Shown: one piece after another, positions 33,621 to 43,000 of the stretch
Numbering within the stretch: the first letter of the stretch is position 1
How the letters are laid out: every line of letters begins with the position of its first letter
From: an uncultured Saprospiraceae bacterium
GTDB taxonomy: Bacteria > Bacteroidota > Bacteroidia > Chitinophagales > Saprospiraceae
Length of the DNA: 64,000 nucleotides
Direction of reading: 5' to 3'
Assembly: GCA_937995755.1 (NCBI GenBank)
Contig: CALKJD010000018.1
Location: 1 to 64,000, forward strand
The notes under the pieces: model-generated
Database searches by the model: none
What the model was told of the DNA's origin: nothing
Seen by the model: the letters and a program-made list of their open reading frames with translations, nothing else
Translations under genes and position numbers: made by a program

Positions 33621-34205
33621 TTAGATATTATTGTTGATGTAGCTAATTGCTACTTTGTCCTTTAACGAAGGTGCATACACAGAAGTAGTAATGATTCTAC
33701 CTTCAGGTATACCTTTAAGTTCAAGATACTTCTGACATGAGTCTATCCTATTATTAGATAGCTTGATGGTGTTATTATTATCATCGATACGATGCGAAGT
33801 AATCATAACTTTAGCACTTGGGTTAGAGCTAAGGTGCGTTACTACACGATCCAGACGTTGTAATGAGATCTCATCTAAGGTCGCATACTGCGTTTTAAAA
33901 TCGATGAATTTACGATCTGCAGAAACTGTGGCTCCTTGACCAATACTGCCTGATGTATTATTTTCTACGGATTCAATACCTGCGAAGTTGGCAGAAAAAT
34001 TCTTGTCTTCTACCACATTGTAACCTTTTAGGTAATTCGGTTTCTTTTCGATGAGATTAAGAATCTTTCCGTCAGTTGTAAATTCAGCTAGGTACGCTTC
34101 AGAATTGTACAAAATCACGGAAGTCTTAGTGTCTTGTGCAGACACTACAACTACTACTAAGACCAATAATACACTCAAAAATGGGGATAAGTGATTAATT
34201 TTCAT
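33621..34205 (-). CDS. OmpA-like periplasmic protein
   Basis: 194 residues with a signal peptide (LSVLLVLVVVVVSAQ). The C-terminal about 90 residues resemble a divergent OmpA_C domain: FKTQYATLDEISLQRLDRVVTHLSSNPSAKVMI (key residues YATL and L..RLDRV) followed by LSNNRIDSCQKYLELKGIPEGRIITTS, the counterpart of the LSxxRAxxVxxYLxxxGV stretch. The usual peptidoglycan-binding Asp is not obvious (SHRIDDNN stands in its place). It probably contacts the cell wall. 36 bp downstream of nusB. Confidence 0.7.
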   Translation of the reverse strand: MKINHLSPFLSVLLVLVVVVVSAQDTKTSVILYNSEAYLAEFTTDGKILNLIEKKPNYLKGYNVVEDKNFSANFAGIESVENNTSGSIGQGATVSADRKFIDFKTQYATLDEISLQRLDRVVTHLSSNPSAKVMITSHRIDDNNNTIKLSNNRIDSCQKYLELKGIPEGRIITTSVYAPSLKDKVAISYINNNI

Positions 34206-34240
34206 AGGATTAATATATTAATGATATTATAAAGACAACT

Positions 34241-35179
34241 TTATTGTATCAAGCCCCTACCTTTCTTCTTTATCTTCCCTTCGCTCTCTAGCTGTTTTAG
34301 AACCTGATCTAACACTCCGTTGATAAATTCTTTACTTTTTGGAGTACTATATTCCTTCGAGATATCCACAAATTCATTGAGGGTTACTTTCGTTGGAATA
34401 CTTTCAAAAAATAAAAATTCGCATACCGCCATATTTAGTAGTATCGTATCTATCACTGCGAGTCTTTCATGGTCCCAGTTCTTCAACATGGGCTTAATTA
34501 TATCCTCTAACACGTCTTTTTCCTGAATAGTTCGAGCCAATAACTCTGCACCGTAATCTTTAACAGTCTCATCATCAGGATAATAAGTGCCTAATACGTC
34601 TTTTTCTTCAGATGGCAGGGCTTTTAATATCTTCTTTGTAGCCCCAATTACCAACGATTTATCATCAATCCATGCAGAATAATGATCTTCTATAACATCA
34701 TTGTAAAATTCACTCTGTCTACAAAATCTAAATAGCTCTAGAAGTATTTCTATAGAATTTTCTCTATTCACTTCCTCTTGCCTAAGGAAATCTGCGTAAG
34801 GTTCTGTAGCAGAAAATTCTGTATATAGTTTTTTGAAATAATCCTTGTCTAATTTATTTGCAAAGCCGTATTTATCAACTTTTCCGTTGAGATACTTGTC
34901 ATTCACCAGGAATTGAACTACTTCATTCTTAAATAGCTTGGCTGTGAATATCTTATCAAGTTCTGTTGGAAGGTGCTTTGCTTTTCGCTTTCTCTTATCA
35001 TCAATAGAGAGTCTTGTAATCTCTCTAAGTATAAAAATATTAAACAATAAGAGCTCAAAGCTAGTATCTATACGGTCTGCGTATCTCTTATTTACCACTG
35101 AAGCATTGAGATCTACATCTCTATCCATGGCATACAAAAACTGCATCACTTTTACTCTTACACTGCGTCTACTAAGCAT
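34241..35179 (-). CDS. nusB: Transcription antitermination factor NusB (long Bacteroidetes form)
   Basis: 312 residues against about 140 in E. coli. It begins with the NusB-type SRRSVRVKVMQFLYAMDRD. A central insert of about 150 residues separates this from the conserved C-terminal block DIIKPMLKNWDHERLAVIDTILLNMAVCEFLFFESIPTKVTLNEFVDISKEYSTPKSKEFINGVLDQVL (about residues 228-296; key residues RLAVID, E, P and KEYS-x-KSKEFINGVLD). This long form is usual for Bacteroidota. It binds boxA RNA with NusE and promotes rRNA antitermination. In Bacteroidota it often precedes yajC; here an OmpA-like gene follows instead. Confidence 0.93.
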   Translation of the reverse strand: MLSRRSVRVKVMQFLYAMDRDVDLNASVVNKRYADRIDTSFELLLFNIFILREITRLSIDDKRKRKAKHLPTELDKIFTAKLFKNEVVQFLVNDKYLNGKVDKYGFANKLDKDYFKKLYTEFSATEPYADFLRQEEVNRENSIEILLELFRFCRQSEFYNDVIEDHYSAWIDDKSLVIGATKKILKALPSEEKDVLGTYYPDDETVKDYGAELLARTIQEKDVLEDIIKPMLKNWDHERLAVIDTILLNMAVCEFLFFESIPTKVTLNEFVDISKEYSTPKSKEFINGVLDQVLKQLESEGKIKKKGRGLIQ

Positions 35180-35368
35180 TTCTTTAAATTACTTGTCTTG
35201 TTGGTTAATATCTATTTCAATAACTATACATAAGATCAAAATCACTTATATATTATTCATTATTATAATACAAAGTAAACTAAATTTAGCTTGTATCTAT
35301 ACCTTATAGCACAAAAACAATTTACTAAATAGGCTACTTAACACTTTTACACTTTTCAATATGGCTTA

Positions 35369-36895
35369 TTAACGTATATACTCCCTTGCCATAGTATCAA
35401 AAGTAGGTACCTTTTTATAATGCCATTTGTAGATGATCTTGCCATCTTTCCATAGTACTATACCTGGATTACTTCTAACGATTGTCTTTAACAGTATATC
35501 ATCGGCTTTGTAATATTCTATATTAAGACCTGTTGCATTCTTAAATGATGCAACGATATCTTCATCAGCACCACCCATAACTGCCTTTACCTTCACTCCA
35601 TTCCCTAAAGCTTGCTCAGCTAAGGGTTTGATTATAGAATTGTATTTATCTATGTAATCGATATCCCAGCTATACTTGACATATCTCTTGTCACTTGGAG
35701 TGATACTAGCTACTTTCTTTACTGCTTGCATCGTATCCTTGTAATGATTGCCATTTTCATCAAACATCTGTACCAGAGTGGTATCCAACACAAATGTAGT
35801 ATCCTGAACTACCCTAGTCGCCATCTCTGAATCATATTTGAGCTTGTGCGCAACAATCATCAAAGTGTATCCTTTTTCTGATAAGAAGTCATCTGTTACA
35901 TCTTCACCATCGAGGTCCATTATCTCAAAATCACTCAACTTAGTTTTCTTTACTGTCGGCTCTGTTTGGATATTGTCTACAACTTTCCAATCCGCTTTAT
36001 ATGTTTGAAATTCCTTCATATACTGCGCATTCGGTATTTCCATAGTACGTCCGTCAGTATTGTGCTCAAGTATCCAAGACATAATCTGCACATTAGACAT
36101 CGCATCTAGCTCTGCAGTTCGTTGTGTCGCTACATCTTTACCAATATTAAATGGTCTAAAGTCAATATGAGGAATATCCCATTTGAAGTTACTGATGCAG
36201 TAAATAAATAGCAAAATAGTTGAAACTACGAGTGTTATATTACGTGCCTTAGCTGAAAACAGCTGATGCATCTCTCTATACTTAAATAGAAAGTATATCG
36301 CAGGGAACAACAAGAATACATCCTTGAAGAATGAAACTTTAGGCTCTAGCTTCAGGAAGTCACCAAAGCAACCACAATCAGTTACTTTCATATTACTCTC
36401 TGTATACGCTCCCCAATTACTGAAATCAAAGAAATTAACTCCCTCCGGTACGTAGCCTGTGAGATACGTAAATCCTGTAAGGAATGTAAAAAACGCAACG
36501 AGTAAGAAGAACAACCAACTCGTAAGTTTTCTCTTGGCACCGATAATAAGCATTAGACCTAATACGATTTCAAAAATGACCATAGCCACTGAGAATGTCG
36601 CTGAGATCTCTGACAACTTGGGGAACAGCGGCGCAATGAAGCTCATCCATGTACCTTCGAATGTCGTTTCAAATTCTGTAAAGTACTGTTCCATCTTATA
36701 GGCTGTTCCTAAAGGATCTGCCGCTTTTACAGCACCAGAAAAGACGAATAAGAAGCCAGTGAAATTCTGAAGATAACTCATCAACCAGTTTTTCTGTCCT
36801 TTTTTGAACAAAGCTACGGCAACTGTAAGTAAAGCCGCTACCACTCCTACTCCTAGTACTAATTGAGGTAATGTAATCGAAATTAATAAAAGCAT
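35369..36895 (-). CDS. BT_3928-family DoxX-like membrane protein
   Basis: 508 residues. The N-terminal half has about six to seven membrane helices with NFTGFLFVFSGAVKAADPLGTAYKMEQYF (about residues 44-72; key residues FSGAVKAxDPLGTAYK) as in the DoxX/BT_3928 family, and YTESNMKVTDCGCFGDFLKLEP (key DCGCFGD, about residue 172) with the CxC motif shared with MauE-like proteins. The C-terminal half, after about residue 290, looks like a thioredoxin-fold-like domain without CxxC (NPGIVLWKDGKIIYKWHY near the end). It follows the DUF1599 gene by 111 bp, a common Bacteroidota pairing. Role unknown. Confidence 0.85.
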   Translation of the reverse strand: MLLLISITLPQLVLGVGVVAALLTVAVALFKKGQKNWLMSYLQNFTGFLFVFSGAVKAADPLGTAYKMEQYFTEFETTFEGTWMSFIAPLFPKLSEISATFSVAMVIFEIVLGLMLIIGAKRKLTSWLFFLLVAFFTFLTGFTYLTGYVPEGVNFFDFSNWGAYTESNMKVTDCGCFGDFLKLEPKVSFFKDVFLLFPAIYFLFKYREMHQLFSAKARNITLVVSTILLFIYCISNFKWDIPHIDFRPFNIGKDVATQRTAELDAMSNVQIMSWILEHNTDGRTMEIPNAQYMKEFQTYKADWKVVDNIQTEPTVKKTKLSDFEIMDLDGEDVTDDFLSEKGYTLMIVAHKLKYDSEMATRVVQDTTFVLDTTLVQMFDENGNHYKDTMQAVKKVASITPSDKRYVKYSWDIDYIDKYNSIIKPLAEQALGNGVKVKAVMGGADEDIVASFKNATGLNIEYYKADDILLKTIVRSNPGIVLWKDGKIIYKWHYKKVPTFDTMAREYIR

Positions 36896-37006
36896 TTTAT
36901 TCTATGTTTTTTATTGTCATCAGGAAATCCTACAAGCTCTGTTATCCGCTATTTTTGATTTCCGTTATTCTAAATAACTATTAAGTATTTTGCCAGCTAG
37001 AAAAAT

Positions 37007-37552
37007 TTATCCCTCTTGCTCTGAAAGTTTGATTAAAGCAAATATTGCATAATTAATAATATCAAGATAATTAGCATCGAGCCCTTCAGAGATGATTGTT
37101 TGACCTTCGTTCTCTTCTATTTGCTTGATCCTCAGCAACTTCATAAGTATCAGGTCTGTCATACTACTTACTCTCATATCTCTCCAAGCTTCACCATAAT
37201 CGTGATTCTTGTTCTCCATCAGCTCTTTGGATACTTTAACCCACTTATCATAAAGCCCTTCTGCCTCAGAGACTTCTAGGTCCAATCCTTCCTCTGGCTT
37301 CATCTCTAGCTGCACTAGAGCCATTACACAATAATTGATAATACCGATATATTCATCTTGTACAGGCTCATCTATTTTGCTCGTACCTTTCTCTTCGATA
37401 CTTCGTATTCTACTGGCTTTGATAAATATCTGATCCGTAAGTGATGATGGTCTCAGTATACGCCATGCCGTACCATAATCAGCGGTCTTCTTCATGAAGA
37501 TATCTTTAGCTGAAGTAATACAAGAGTCGTATTGTTGTGATGTGTTGCTCAA
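37007..37552 (-). CDS. DUF1599-domain protein
   Basis: 181 residues made of two similar halves: KKTADYGTAWRILRPSSLTDQIFIKASRIRSIEEKGTSKID (about residues 21-61) and KNHDYGEAWRDMRVSSMTDLILMKLLRIKQIEENEGQTI (about residues 113-151). The repeated key residues are DYGxAWR, SSLTDxI and KxxRIxxIEE. This is the DUF1599 (nucleotide-modification-associated) fold, of MazG-like helical type; no activity can be assigned. It lies directly upstream of the BT_3928-family gene. Confidence 0.9.
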   Translation of the reverse strand: MSNTSQQYDSCITSAKDIFMKKTADYGTAWRILRPSSLTDQIFIKASRIRSIEEKGTSKIDEPVQDEYIGIINYCVMALVQLEMKPEEGLDLEVSEAEGLYDKWVKVSKELMENKNHDYGEAWRDMRVSSMTDLILMKLLRIKQIEENEGQTIISEGLDANYLDIINYAIFALIKLSEQEG

Positions 37553-37580
37553 AAGTCTATAGTTATGTTACTTAGTATTG

Positions 37581-37588
37581 CAAATATA
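37581..37588 (-). promoter_or_regulatory. -7 element of the DUF1599 gene
   Basis: Minus strand TATATTTG followed by C, a perfect TAnnTTTG box 28 bases before the ATG at 37552. A second TACCTTTG lies at 37635-37628 on the same strand. Confidence 0.45.
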
Positions 37589-37805
37589 AATATAAGCATG
37601 AGTAATAATATGATCTATTCACTTTTACAAAGGTAATCCCAATAGTATGGAGTTCGATATAATTGCATTTGAATGATTTGTAATGGTATGTTAATGTCTA
37701 CAGTTACCTTAATGTTCATCCCAAAATAGAGCTTTTCCTTATGTCTATCTAAAGAGAATAGATATCATAATCCTACTATCTACTAAAAGCCAAGCTTGAG
37801 TTACA

Positions 37806-37813
37806 TATCTTTG
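37806..37813 (+). promoter_or_regulatory. -7 element of the EamA-yigZ-coaE operon
   Basis: TATCTTTG followed by C, a perfect TAnnTTTG box 20 bases before the ATG at 37834. Confidence 0.5.
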
Positions 37814-37833
37814 CGGCTGATTTAACATATTCT

Positions 37834-38715
37834 ATGTCTTTAGCAGTTATTATTCTCATTTTATGTATAGTTATCAATAGCTTGATCGGTGTTGTATTCA
37901 AGCTTTTTAGCCGATTTGAGGTGAATATCTTCTATGCAATATTGATTAACTATGTGGTATGTGTCATCACTGGCAGCATCTATCTAGGACGAATGCCTCT
38001 AGCCCTTTCCAGCGTTGAAGAAACTTGGTTTCCCTATGCTGCTGCACTTGGATTTATCTTCATAACCGTATTCACTATCTATGGTAATACGGTCAAGCAT
38101 TTTGGAATCGTAGTCAGCACTATTTTTCAAAAAATGAGCATGCTGGCTCCAGCGATAATAGCGATAGTACTGTACAATGAAAATCTTAGTTGGTTAAAAG
38201 CGATCGGTATTACTATAGGGATACTTGCAATAATATTCCTTAGCTATCAGAAGAGTGAAAAAGGCGCTCCTGTCGTACAAAAGAAACATTGGTTACTACC
38301 TATAGCTGTATTCTTAGGAAGCTGTATTATAGACAGTACTTTATTTCTTATGGAGGCGGAGCAAATAGCACCTAGTGGCGACATTTCATTTGTGATTCAC
38401 TTATTCTTTTTTGCCTTCATTGCTGGTGTAGTACTGCTAATCATACAGTTAATAAAAGGTAATAGAGAACGACTAAAGCGAAAAGACATTATCGCAGGAA
38501 TTGGATTGGGTATCCCTAACTTCTTTAGTATATATCTTTTAATGGAAGTAATCGCTTCTGGATGGGATGCGAGTGTGGTTTTCCCAATTAATAATGTAGG
38601 AATTCTATCCTGTTCCGCTATCTTAGGCTTCATAATTTTTAAAGAGCGTATTACACGAAACAAAGCAATAGGCCTTATCATGGCGATTATCGCTATCCTA
38701 CTCATAAGCTACTAG
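37834..38715 (+). CDS. EamA/DMT-superfamily transporter
   Basis: 293 residues with ten predicted membrane helices in two EamA-like halves. The first half ends with KMSMLAPAIIAIVLYNENLSWLKAIGI (about residues 101-127) and the second with FPINNVGILSCSAILGFIIFKERITRNKAIGL (about residues 252-283); both have the typical S/A..lgxxxfkErlt..kaiGi pattern. It is an inner-membrane exporter of small metabolites; the substrate is unknown. First gene of an operon: yigZ starts 1 bp after its stop. Confidence 0.88.
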   Translation: MSLAVIILILCIVINSLIGVVFKLFSRFEVNIFYAILINYVVCVITGSIYLGRMPLALSSVEETWFPYAAALGFIFITVFTIYGNTVKHFGIVVSTIFQKMSMLAPAIIAIVLYNENLSWLKAIGITIGILAIIFLSYQKSEKGAPVVQKKHWLLPIAVFLGSCIIDSTLFLMEAEQIAPSGDISFVIHLFFFAFIAGVVLLIIQLIKGNRERLKRKDIIAGIGLGIPNFFSIYLLMEVIASGWDASVVFPINNVGILSCSAILGFIIFKERITRNKAIGLIMAIIAILLISY

Positions 38716-38716
38716 T

Positions 38717-39376
38717 ATGTCAGAGCTAATAGATCAATATTACACAATTACCGAACCTACCGAAGGGCTCTATAAAGAGAAAGGGAGTAAGTTTATCTCC
38801 TACGCTTACTCAGTGACCTCAGAGGATGAAGTAGAAGAAAAACTAGAAGAAGTACGAAATCTCCATCATAAAGCCAGGCATCATTGTTATGCTTACGAAA
38901 TCGGCATCGATGGAAATAGATATCGCGCCAATGACGATGGTGAACCTAGCGGAACTGCAGGAAAGCCTATACTTGGTCAACTTCATAGCCATGAAATAAC
39001 TGACGTATTGGTAATCGTGGTTCGATATTTCGGCGGCACCAAACTCGGTGCCTCAGGACTAATCACCGCATACAAAGAAGCAGCAAAAGATGCATTAGGT
39101 TTTGCAGAGAAAAAACGAGTAATCATTGGTAATCCATATCTACTCAGTTTTGGCTATGATCAAATGGGGCATGTAATGAATTGTATCAAATCGCTGGACC
39201 TAGACATTCTAGACAAGGCATTTACTGATAGTTGTGAGGTCACCATCAATATTCGACTATCAGAGCAAGCCGAACTAATCCAAAGGCTCAAGGCCATCTT
39301 ATTAGAAGTATCAATAGAGCAAATAGAAGAAGATACTAAAGTTCCCTTTTGTAAAATCGAAAGATTAGACGCGTAA
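38717..39376 (+). CDS. yigZ: YigZ/IMPACT-family protein
   Basis: 219 residues. The IMPACT N-terminal domain is shown by KGSKFISYAYSV (about residue 21), KARHHCYAYEIG (about residue 51), DDGEPSGTAGKPILGQL (about residue 74) and VRYFGGTKLGASGLITAYKEAA (about residues 98-119; key RYFGGxKLGxGGL variant). The C-terminal DUF1949-like ferredoxin-fold domain covers about residues 135-205. Family members are linked to translation and stress in eukaryotes; the bacterial role is unsettled. Second gene of the operon with the EamA transporter and coaE. Confidence 0.92.
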   Translation: MSELIDQYYTITEPTEGLYKEKGSKFISYAYSVTSEDEVEEKLEEVRNLHHKARHHCYAYEIGIDGNRYRANDDGEPSGTAGKPILGQLHSHEITDVLVIVVRYFGGTKLGASGLITAYKEAAKDALGFAEKKRVIIGNPYLLSFGYDQMGHVMNCIKSLDLDILDKAFTDSCEVTINIRLSEQAELIQRLKAILLEVSIEQIEEDTKVPFCKIERLDA

Positions 39377-39418
39377 ACTGAAATATTGGAAGAAAAACGA
39401 TCATTAACAATACGAGAT

Positions 39419-40003
39419 ATGATAAAAGTAGGACTTACAGGTGGCATAGGGTCAGGAAAAACAACAGTAGCCAAGCTATTTGCCAAAAAGGGAATACCGA
39501 TCTACTTAGCTGATACAAGAGCGAAGTATCTAATGACCTATGATAGGACCCTAAAATCACAAATCATAGATGCTTTTGGCAAAGGTGTCTATCATAAGAA
39601 TGGAAGGCTAAATCGCAAAGCACTAGCGGAAATAATATTCAACGATAAATCAAAACTAGCTATCATCAATAGCTTAGTTCATCCAGCTATAGCATCAGAT
39701 GGCAAAGCTTGGTTTGCCAAGCAGACATCACCTTATGCTATAAAAGAAGCTGCGTTAATGATAGAAAGTGGTAATCATCAAGACTTAGATGTGCTGATCG
39801 TAGTTACAGCTGACGAAGAAGAAAGAATTGCACGAGTAATGAAACGCGACGATGCACAACTCAAGGATGTAATGGCTAGAATAAAAAACCAACTGAGTGA
39901 TGCAGAAAGACTCCCTCATGCAGACTATGTAATCGATAATAACCATCGCAATATGTTACAAGAACAAGTAGATGCCTTACATACTGAGTTATTAGCTATG
40001 TAG
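39419..40003 (+). CDS. coaE: Dephospho-CoA kinase
   Basis: 194 residues from ATG 39419, where the protein begins MIKVGLTGGIGSGKTTVA as in CoaE; a TTG 33 bases upstream is unlikely. It phosphorylates dephospho-CoA, the last step of coenzyme A synthesis. Motifs are the P-loop GGIGSGKT, YLADTRAKYL (Asp of the DxxAR-like region, about residue 30), NRKALAEIIFND (about residue 72), LVHPAI (about residue 91) and RVMKRDDAQLKDVMARIKNQ (key R..RD......R...Q, about residue 139). Last gene of the EamA-yigZ-coaE operon, ending at a strong terminator. Confidence 0.94.
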   Translation: MIKVGLTGGIGSGKTTVAKLFAKKGIPIYLADTRAKYLMTYDRTLKSQIIDAFGKGVYHKNGRLNRKALAEIIFNDKSKLAIINSLVHPAIASDGKAWFAKQTSPYAIKEAALMIESGNHQDLDVLIVVTADEEERIARVMKRDDAQLKDVMARIKNQLSDAERLPHADYVIDNNHRNMLQEQVDALHTELLAM

Positions 40004-40030
40004 ATAAGACTTCAATTGTTGAAGACTAAT

Positions 40031-40067
40031 AAAAATGGCTCCCAACAATCTTGGAAGCCATTTTTTA
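40031..40067. terminator. Bidirectional terminator between coaE and the 2704-residue gene
   Basis: AAAAATGGCT (40031-40040) pairs with AGCCATTTTT (40056-40065), extended by CCAA/TTGG. T-runs occur on both strands, so it can end coaE (+) and the giant gene (-). Confidence 0.85.
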
Positions 40068-40092
40068 TTTTAGTTCGATTTTTTAAATTCGT

Positions 40093-43000
40093 CTACTTTA
40101 TAAGAGTGATATCCCCTACTCTTACTTCTGGGGTTCCTCCTGGCTCTTCGATAAACTCAAATACATACACATATACACCCGGATTTAGCTTTTGTCCTTT
40201 GTAGGTACCATCCCATCCAGGATAATTCATGTCATTAAATGGCTGCCAAGGAGTATCTAGGTTAAACACCATATTTCCCCATCTATCAAATATGCGAATA
40301 TAACTAGCCACCATATCTGGATTGTTCGTATGAATTACCATATTGTCATTAGATCCATCTCCATTAGGACTAAAAATGTTGGATACATTGAGAATCGATA
40401 TAAATTCTGAAATAACAGGTAGGCAACTAGTGATCACACATCCACCCTCCAGAGTAATATCTACACAATAGAGTGAATTGGTACTAGGTGATACGCTAAG
40501 ACTAAAGCAGTCTGGACCATCACAAAGTGTTTCCGTCTCATTATACCAACGTAAATTTGTGATTTGATCTACACTAATGGTTCCTAGATCAAGCGATAAG
40601 TCACCGAATGTACCTACCGCAATACTTGGTGGGCCTAACACATCGAACGAGGGTTCTGATTGCTGAAATATCGTTACATCTACTTCATCTCTACATTGGT
40701 TACCATCTAGTACTACTATCGTATAGTCTCCAGGAGCTAACTCATCCAATGTACCAGATCCAGTAAATGATTTAGGGAAATCAGGAAATGGAGCATCAAT
40801 AGTAATGTCATACGAACCATCACCTCCATTCACTTCATACATAATAGATCCATCATTAGAATCAAAGCATGATAAATCAAGAGTATTGAATGTTATTACT
40901 GGAGGATCATAAACTAATACTGTATCTAACTCACTATAATCGCATCCATTCTCTTCATATGTATACGTTACTTCATGGATACCTACTCCACTCAAGGCAT
41001 AATTAAATACACCATCCATGCTAACGAATTCGCCTGACCAACTACCTGAACCACCGCCTACGGAGCCAGTAAGCTCTACTTCTAATTGAACAGAAGCTGG
41101 AAGATTACTAATACATCCAGGTATGTTTTGGGTCACTTCAATAGTTAATCCCTCACAAGGTAATGTGGAACACATATCTGTGATAGTACTATTAATACAA
41201 GCACAATCAGATATAGCTTCAACTGTGTAATCTACTGATGTCTCTGGTTCTAATCCAGTAATCGTAAATGTAGTTTCTGATTGCATTGGCTCAGCCACAC
41301 CATTAACTGTTACGATGTACATCGAGGCACAGTCCACTGCATCCCAAGATAAATCTAAAGTGGTAGTCGTCTGATTACATGACACAACAGGAGCTGACAA
41401 CTCTGGCTCTACTGACAAGCTATAAGGATCTGATGCGATCACGCAATCCCCTACGGTTACTTCGACTATCAATTCGTACGTACCATCATCATCCCACTCA
41501 AAAGTACTACCATTTGGCAATGTTGTTTCTGTTGGGTTACCAGTGGCCATAATGTTAACCACTGCTCCAGGTATATCTTCTCCTGTGTATATAACTGTAA
41601 GTATCTCTGTCTCACATATCACTGGTAAGAAGTCTAGAGTAGGTGTTGGTAGTTCGACTACAGTAATCAATACGCTATCTCTTGTATCACATGGCCCTTC
41701 CGAAAGATCTAAATAAACAGTGTATTCTCCTGGGTTGAGAGCAGATATATCTACAATCCCAGTCGTTGGATCTGTTGATGGACCATTAAAAGTCATGATT
41801 TCTGAGCCATCCATAAACCCTCCCATAATTGTATAATCAATGTCATACATGATCAGGTCACCTTCGCAGAACAATGGTGGTACTTCATCCGGAATAATCT
41901 GAGTATCTGGACAATTAATGGCAACACAATCATCCATAAAACTGCTATTCATACATTCGTTATCACTAATAGCAATAACCATGATTTCTCTTACATCATT
42001 AGGGCTTAATCCTGTAATTGGATAAGATGTGCCCATTTGCGTACCCATAGATATTCCATCTATTAATACTTCATATTCGGTAGCTCCATCCACGGCTCCC
42101 CATCCAAACGTTATAGATGTACTCGTCGAAGTACAGAATATTACTGGATCCAATAGCCCTTCATCAATTTGTATAGATTGGGTAACAAGTTCGGAAATAC
42201 ACCCATCTCTAGTCACTAGTAATGAAACATCATAGTCTCCACTATTATCATAGGATAAAGTAATAGAACTCTGATCATTTGCTCCATCGACTGTAGCTCC
42301 TGTAGTCGTCCACGTATATATAGCTCCCATGCCTCCTACTCCTGTATGTGTGAGTGTGATTGATGTCCCCTCACATACTGTCATGATACCATCAAAATCA
42401 GCCGTTGGATTATTGACCACCGTCACGACTATACTCACCTCTTCTGCATCACATTCGCCTTCACTATAATTTAATGTAATGGTATGTGCACCTTCACCCG
42501 CTGCTATAGGATCAAATAATTCGTTAACTGCATCAACTCCATTACCAGACCATACTGCTATTCCAGATCCGTCTGCAAATCCGCCTGTCACAGTATACTC
42601 CAGATCGATAGGGTCTGTAGTTGCATCTAGACAGATCAACTGTACTATCGGATCGATAGCTACTGATACTCCAGGACAATTAGTTGCACTACACTCTTCA
42701 TTGTCTGCTGAATCAAGACATTTATTAGGACTAATCGCTATTACTTCTATGCTTACAGAAGTACCAGGAGATAATGGTGATATATCCCAAGTAGTCTCCG
42801 TCTGAACACCTTGAGATACGGCATCAATAATTACTTCATATTCATCTGCAATATCATTCCAAAAGTAATTTATAGAAGTAGCATCGGTTATACACTCAAT
42901 GACTAATTCAGGTAATTGGGCCTCGACCCATACATTTTTTGATATTATATCACTTGTACACTCTTCCTTCTCTACGGTAAGTGTAATCGTCTTCATTCCT